From Lepidonotus clava (taxonomy: Eukaryota; Annelida; Polychaeta; Phyllodocida; Polynoidae): DNA of 64,000 nucleotides. Position numbers and translations under genes: made by a program. The notes beneath the pieces are model-generated. The model had not been told where the DNA came from, ran no database searches, and worked only from the letters and a program-made list of their open reading frames with translations. The DNA lies in assembly GCA_936440205.1 (NCBI GenBank), contig OW387148.1, positions 24,855,961-24,919,960 of the forward strand. Reading direction: 5' to 3'. Positions 37,001 through 43,000 of the stretch are shown here, piece after piece (within the stretch, counting starts at the first letter, position 1; every line of letters begins with the position of its first letter).

Positions 37001-40000
37001 TACTTGTCTGGCTACGCCCTGTTTTAATCCTTCTAAAAACACAGCTAACATCATGCTTTCACTCGCCTCTGCTTTCACTTGCTTTTGTTTCAGAACACCT
37101 GCAAATTCGATCACGCTCTGGTCTTTTCCTTGTTTAAGGCCACAGAACTCTGCGTGTTTCTGCCACTTAGCCCTTCGATCACCGAAGATCTTGGTCATTT
37201 GGGCTTCTAGCTTCTCAAATGAGTCTTTCTCACTTTCAGCTAACGCTCCTGCCCAGTCGTCGGCCCTTCCTTTTAGGCCTAACAGCGCCATATTCAGGAG
37301 ATGGGCGTCCGACCAGTCATAGATAGCTTTCAGTCGTTTTAATTCCCTGAAATACTTTTCTATTTGCTCGTCTTCTTTTCCACTAAACCACGGTAACCTA
37401 ATGTTTGGTCCCCTTTGGTGACCACTGTGAGTCGTTTCACGCACTGGCGCTGGTGTTTGCCCCAGTGCCTGGCTCAACTGTGGTAGAATTTCCCAAATAT
37501 TTGGTTGATTCGGTGGGTTTGGAGGGTTGTTCTGACCTGGTGGGCCCGGCGGACCTGGTGGTCCGGGCGGCGGAGGGTTCGGTGGGTTTGGGGGGTTGTT
37601 GAGTTGGTTAAGGAAAGGATTGTTGTTCTGGTTCGGGGGAGGGTTATTGGGTCCTGGTGGATTTACTTGATTATTCTGGCCTGCTGGGGCTTGCTGACCC
37701 TGCTGATTATCCGCTCTTCCTCGGCCTGCGTTAAGATTGGCAGCGAGTGCCATCGCCTGCAATAGGTGAGGGAGCAGGTTTTGATCGACCCCACCCCCTG
37801 CTGGTACGGCCCGGCCAGGCTGTTGGCCCGGTTGGCCTCCCCCATCATTTTGTTGCAGTCCCCCAAGGTTTACCCCAGGATTAGGCTGCTGTATTCCCGG
37901 ATTCACACCACCATTTCCCCCTGCACCGGGTTGCTGGAGTCCCCCAGGGTTTATCCCCAGATTGGGCTGATTCGGAGGGAGATTATTAATAAGGTTTTGG
38001 GGAGGGTTGTTGAGAAGGTTTTGAGGAGGGTTGTTGAGAAGGTTTTGAGGAGGGTTGTTGAGAAGGTTTTGAGGAGGGTTAGGCCCTTGTGGGTTGGCCT
38101 GATTATCCTGGCCTCCCTGGACCTGCTGATTAAGAGGAGGAATAAGTCCTTGAGGATTGGCCTGATCGTTCTGGCCCCCTTGAACTTGTTGATTAAGGGG
38201 AGGATTGGCCTGATTACCTTGGCCTCCTTGGGCCTGTTGATTAAGAGGAGGAATAAGTCCTGCCTGCACACCTTGGTCCGGCTGCTGGATTAGGATCTGG
38301 CCATTCCCATTGTTTTGTTGAGGTCCCCCAGGGTCCATCCCACGGTTAGGATTCCATGCCCCCAGATCTACACCCCCAGCTCCCCCTTCATCGGGTTGCT
38401 GGCGTTGATCTCTATCCTCTCTTTCTTCTACTAGATCCATCAAAGGAACGCCTCCTTCCGCCATATTATTTTCGTGGAGGTTTTGTATATCGTGATCGTC
38501 CCACTGTTCTTTCACAGGTATTTCCTCTACACTAATTTCGTCCTCACTTTCTAGTTTAGCTTTCTTACCTGTGTCTAAAACATCCTCGGTAATAATTTCG
38601 TATGAAGACGAGGTTGATTTATCTTCTCTAGCTAATTTTCTATCAGGACCACCCCCTCTGACATCTGCGGCTGCTTGTTCTGTCTCGCTATTTTCTTCCT
38701 CGTACTCGTCCTCGTATTCTCCATACAATTCATGAGTGAGAGTGTTAAAATCTTGTGCTTTAAGCGTTACATTTTCTTCACTATCCTGATCGCTTAGCCT
38801 CTCTAAATCTATGCGCTTTTCGGGGCTTGAGTCTGCCCACTGCTTTAATATTTCGGCTGGATCAAAGGCCTGAGCTTCCGCTCCCCTACCAGCCTGGTCT
38901 AAGTTCGTTTCTACACCGTAAGTTAATCGATAGGGTTGTAAATTGCCTACTTTCTCGCTGTTTCCCTCTGCTTCCCTTCCCACTCCCCTATCCCTTCCCA
39001 CTGTTTTTCCTTTAGCTACAGTGGAATAAGGAATGGACGCCCCCGGGTTGGGGTGAGTTGGTGTTACCAGTGGGTGACTGATAAACTCAAGTCGTTGGGG
39101 TAATGGATAGGTGAGAGAGCTCCCATCAGGTAGGATTACCGGATTTTCGGGGCGTTTTCCCCCTGATGGGCTGGAGTTATCCGCGGTGTTTTGTCGTTGT
39201 TTTAGATTTCCTGAAGAAAATAGGTTATCTCCATTGGAAACTTCCTGTTCGCCTTCACCTCCCGCTGCGGGCAGTAAACGATAAGGAACACTTTGGTTAC
39301 ACCACGGATTGTTCACATCAGATTCACAGGTGGAGCGAGAGCTAGTACCAGTTTCGTGGTCCGTAGGTGGTACGTACCCTGGGTTCCAATATTGCTGATA
39401 TTCCGTGAGACGGTTCTTCCCTTCAACTCGTCCCGAGTGTGTTAGGGTTTCAAGTCCTTCGTCAAGAACCGGCCTATCTTTGGACCCTAGGTGCCAGGGA
39501 AATGGTTTACCTTTGCCACGGGTTTGGTAATTTTGTGCACCTTCGGGGCAGAGCTGCTTGGGTCTGGCTGCGACCTCCTGTCTCTGTGCCTCCCCGTCTA
39601 AGGGATTACCTACCAGGTGGCGGTTTTCCACATTCCCTGTATATGATGTTGACACATCGTGTCCTGCGGGCCGCAAAGATTGAGGCTTGGGGTTAGAGGA
39701 AGCCTCAAAGTCACCGGTGGCTGACATCAAGGATGAGCAAAACGGCACAAGTCATGTTTCGGGTATCTCCACCAAATGAACTATTGTTAATGTTAGATTT
39801 AAGACTGCGTAAGATTCGTGTATATCCAAGTCTTCGTAAGTTGCTTTCCAGAATGTCTGAGTAATTCAGACCGCGTTTAAAGTTTGTCCATTCACTTCCC
39901 AATAGTTCAAAAGAAATGAACGATGAGGGAGCTTCTTAATATGAAAGGGTTTTTATTCAATAAACATCTCATCCCGAGTCAAAGCCACCATGTATAAGTC

Positions 40001-43000
40001 TTCATCAGTCCACCTCCCATCTCCTATCAGCAATCAACCACATTTAGAACACGAGTTGCTCCAACGCCTTCTAGACCATTCTAGCATTCAGCTCTAACAC
40101 CATCCTATGTCCGAGGTAGTGGATATTCGTAAACTCCAGTCTGTTACATGGAGTCGATGTACTTACTCCAGGTATAACTCCTTGGTTAAACATGTTTCTT
40201 CTAACCAATTAACTCACTAACTGCTCGCTCCCTACCTTGCAGCGCCTTTTATACTGGTTAACAGGTGGCGCTAGGAGCGTAAGATATTTCTCCTAGGAGT
40301 AGACTAGAAGTAGACTTGCTAAGCCTGATCCTTGTTGGATTATATATTATGACAATGTATTAAAAGTACTAAGCCATTAGTACAATATGTTAAATGTTCT
40401 TTATAAGTATAAAAGAGATCAAAATCACAAAATTAAAAGATTTATAAAAGAAAATGTGAAAAAATATAGTTTTTATGGAATTTTGAAATTTGAAATTTGA
40501 ATATAACTGTCATTTTGTGTGACGTCGCACACAGATGTGTGATTTCCTGAGGATCAGAGGAATATGAGGTTTCTTAAAGTTTGAACCCATTTATCACATG
40601 AATGAGTCAATGATTTTCAATTAAACTTGGTATACTTCTATATGAGCATCAAATCTAACATATAAACTGTAAAATAGCTAGAACTGAAATTTCACTGGCT
40701 CCTCTCTTTAAATAATCTATATTCACAGTCTCCCCATTTAATTTCAACACACAAATTTGATCAATTGCGTATTATAGCACAGCACCATACTTGGGATTAG
40801 ATCAGAATATGCTGCAAACATTTTTTAGAAGCTTGTAAACACAGTGGGCTGACCGTTACTCTAGGCGCGAAGGGGCAGGTTGCACTCACACCCGGGAGGA
40901 GGTCGCACGGCCGCCCCTCACCCGGCTGTAGGCCTTCACCCCTTCACTGACCCACTTATAGGGTAGTACCCGTGCGACGTCACACCCCAGTCGCTGCCTG
41001 GCTGGAGGACCTCCTGGTGCTCATTAGATACTTAACTTCCCCTAAGGCAATACATTGCATTATAGAAGATGTCCCCAACATACTAAACATAGCTAGCAAG
41101 AACAAATTTTGATATAGACAAAAAAAGTCGAATTTATGTGCTAGTTTCCCTTTAAGGAAAACCCCTGATTATGTCCGACGTTTTAGGCAAAAGTGTCGGA
41201 CATAATGGTCAAAACGTCAGACATGTCCGGCAAAAACGGACTTTTCACAAACACTGCAAATTTGACAAGACTTGAAGTTTTGTGAGACAGTCTGACTCTG
41301 AGTTACAAAATTAGCAGAGGCTCATCCTCAGGCTCAGCTCAGCCTCAGGGCAATTTTTGTCTAAGCTTATCAGAGAACATAATATAACTTTATAGCTTCG
41401 TTAATTCCCCCTTTACTGTTTCAGAATATGATGGACTGTGTTGCTTTATGTGACATAGCTCTGGAAAGTGTGGATAGTCTTCTAGAAACACTTTCATTGT
41501 CAGACTCTGATTTGGCCGGTTCAAACAAGAACAAGGTAGGTGAAAAACAATGACTTCAAGCATCTCCCTTTTCCTACCATACACACTCTAGGCCTAACTG
41601 AAGTTAGGCCTACCTTTTGATAGTTTTATAACTTTTCACCCTAATATCTGCTCATCCTCATCCTCATTAACATTCCACCATAGCCTAGGCATAATTATAT
41701 GCATTTCATTTAGTTTATTTTCCCTTTCATTTGTCAACGTTTGTTGTTATTTTGTGTTTCTTATAATCTGTTCTGTTCACTTATCTTACACGTTCGGTAT
41801 TTCTTTTCCCCACCCCCGTCTGCAGACTGTGTGCGCCTCCACACAGACACAGTTTGCAACGTAAGTTCAATTGGTTTTTGTTAGGCCTATATGAGAGATG
41901 ACATTTTACTTTCTTTTTTACTCATGATTTTTGGCTGTGCCATAATTCATCAACATTAATGCATTTGCTTTCAGGCAATATAATGGTCTTTTTATAAAAA
42001 AATTTATATTAAATTCTCTTCTTTTTCATTCTTTCTATTTAGAATTTGGAATCGTATTCCCAATTTTTGAGCCTTTCATGTGAATGGCATCTCTGGCCAT
42101 GTATTCAGTCATATCCCACATATCATAATCACCTCATACATTTATCTATCATACATGTGCCTCCTTTCTATCACGTCTATACCTGCTCAGACAGTTCCTC
42201 GACCCCGATATGTTTATATCAACTAATCGTAATGTACCGTGCTAATCTAACAGATATTTCCTATCTTTTCTTTGCGTATTGATGTGAATCTGAAACAAAT
42301 TTTGGCAAGATGCATTGCAGTCATACTGAATGGTCATAACATTATGAGTCATAGTGCATTTTTCTTTGAAAATTTCTCCCTACCACGGATAGCCAGTTTC
42401 TTGAATTCTATCTGCAGATTAGCCTAAAACAGGATGCATGCTGGGTAATAATATGTCGACAAAACTCAAGCCTTTTTACATAGAAATTTTCATGAATTAT
42501 GTCATTATTTAGAGATTAATATTGAATAAAGCTAGACATCATTATTTTTCAAATAAGTACCCATATACCTTTGTACTGATGGGGGTGGCCAGTCCATCTT
42601 TGGGCATTAAGGCGTGAGCTTTAGACGCACACGCGTAAGCCGTGTTTCACTTTGTTAATGGTGAAATGGGGGAGGAGTCATGGTGTGACGTACCACTCTA
42701 AAAGAGCGTGTTTCGCTCTCAGTCAGTCAGAGTTCGCTGTAACGCTGTGTGAGTAACATCCAGGGAAGGTTGGACTTTAACCTGCAGTCTTGGTTCTGGA
42801 TAGAGGCATGGAAATCGAGTAAGAGCGCGGGAGCGTTGACTGAATGTGTTTGAGGGGATTCTTACCTCGGGACTGATCATGGTCAATCAAGTTCTTGTCA
42901 CAAAACGACTATACACTGGATAATAAACAAACAATATTCTTTCACGCGAGTGTTCATGTCTTACATGATGTGGGAACTATAATTATGTATTGGACGACAG

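Larger units (their letters stand above)
19828..40384 (-). mobile_element. Giant (20.6 kb) Ty3/gypsy-type LTR element with env-like gene and extra ORFs
   Basis: The element has two 608-bp LTRs that look identical on reading, a 4-bp target duplication ATAT (19824-19827 and 40385-40388), and minus-strand coding order gag (39.7-36.4 kb), pol (36.4-31.5 kb), an accessory region (30.8-29.7 kb) and env-like gene (29.6-26.8 kb). A long 3' tract of about 6.4 kb carries an ORF on the opposite strand. Ordinary gypsy elements are about 5-9 kb; this is more than twice that. Identical LTRs imply a very recent insertion. The element looks nearly whole, with perhaps one interruption in pol. It sits antisense to the host gene inside its first intron. 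Confidence 0.92.
19582..40711. repeat. Older inverted-repeat element split by the giant LTR element
   Basis: TTAAAGGGAGGGGCCAGTGA at 19582-19601 is matched in inverted orientation at 40692-40711 with two mismatches, and a second similar patch (ATACCAA-TTTAAT/TTTATG) lies inside each arm. Removing the giant LTR element would leave an element of about 570 bp with inverted ends, so the retroelement appears to have landed in an older MITE-like repeat. Confidence 0.5.
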
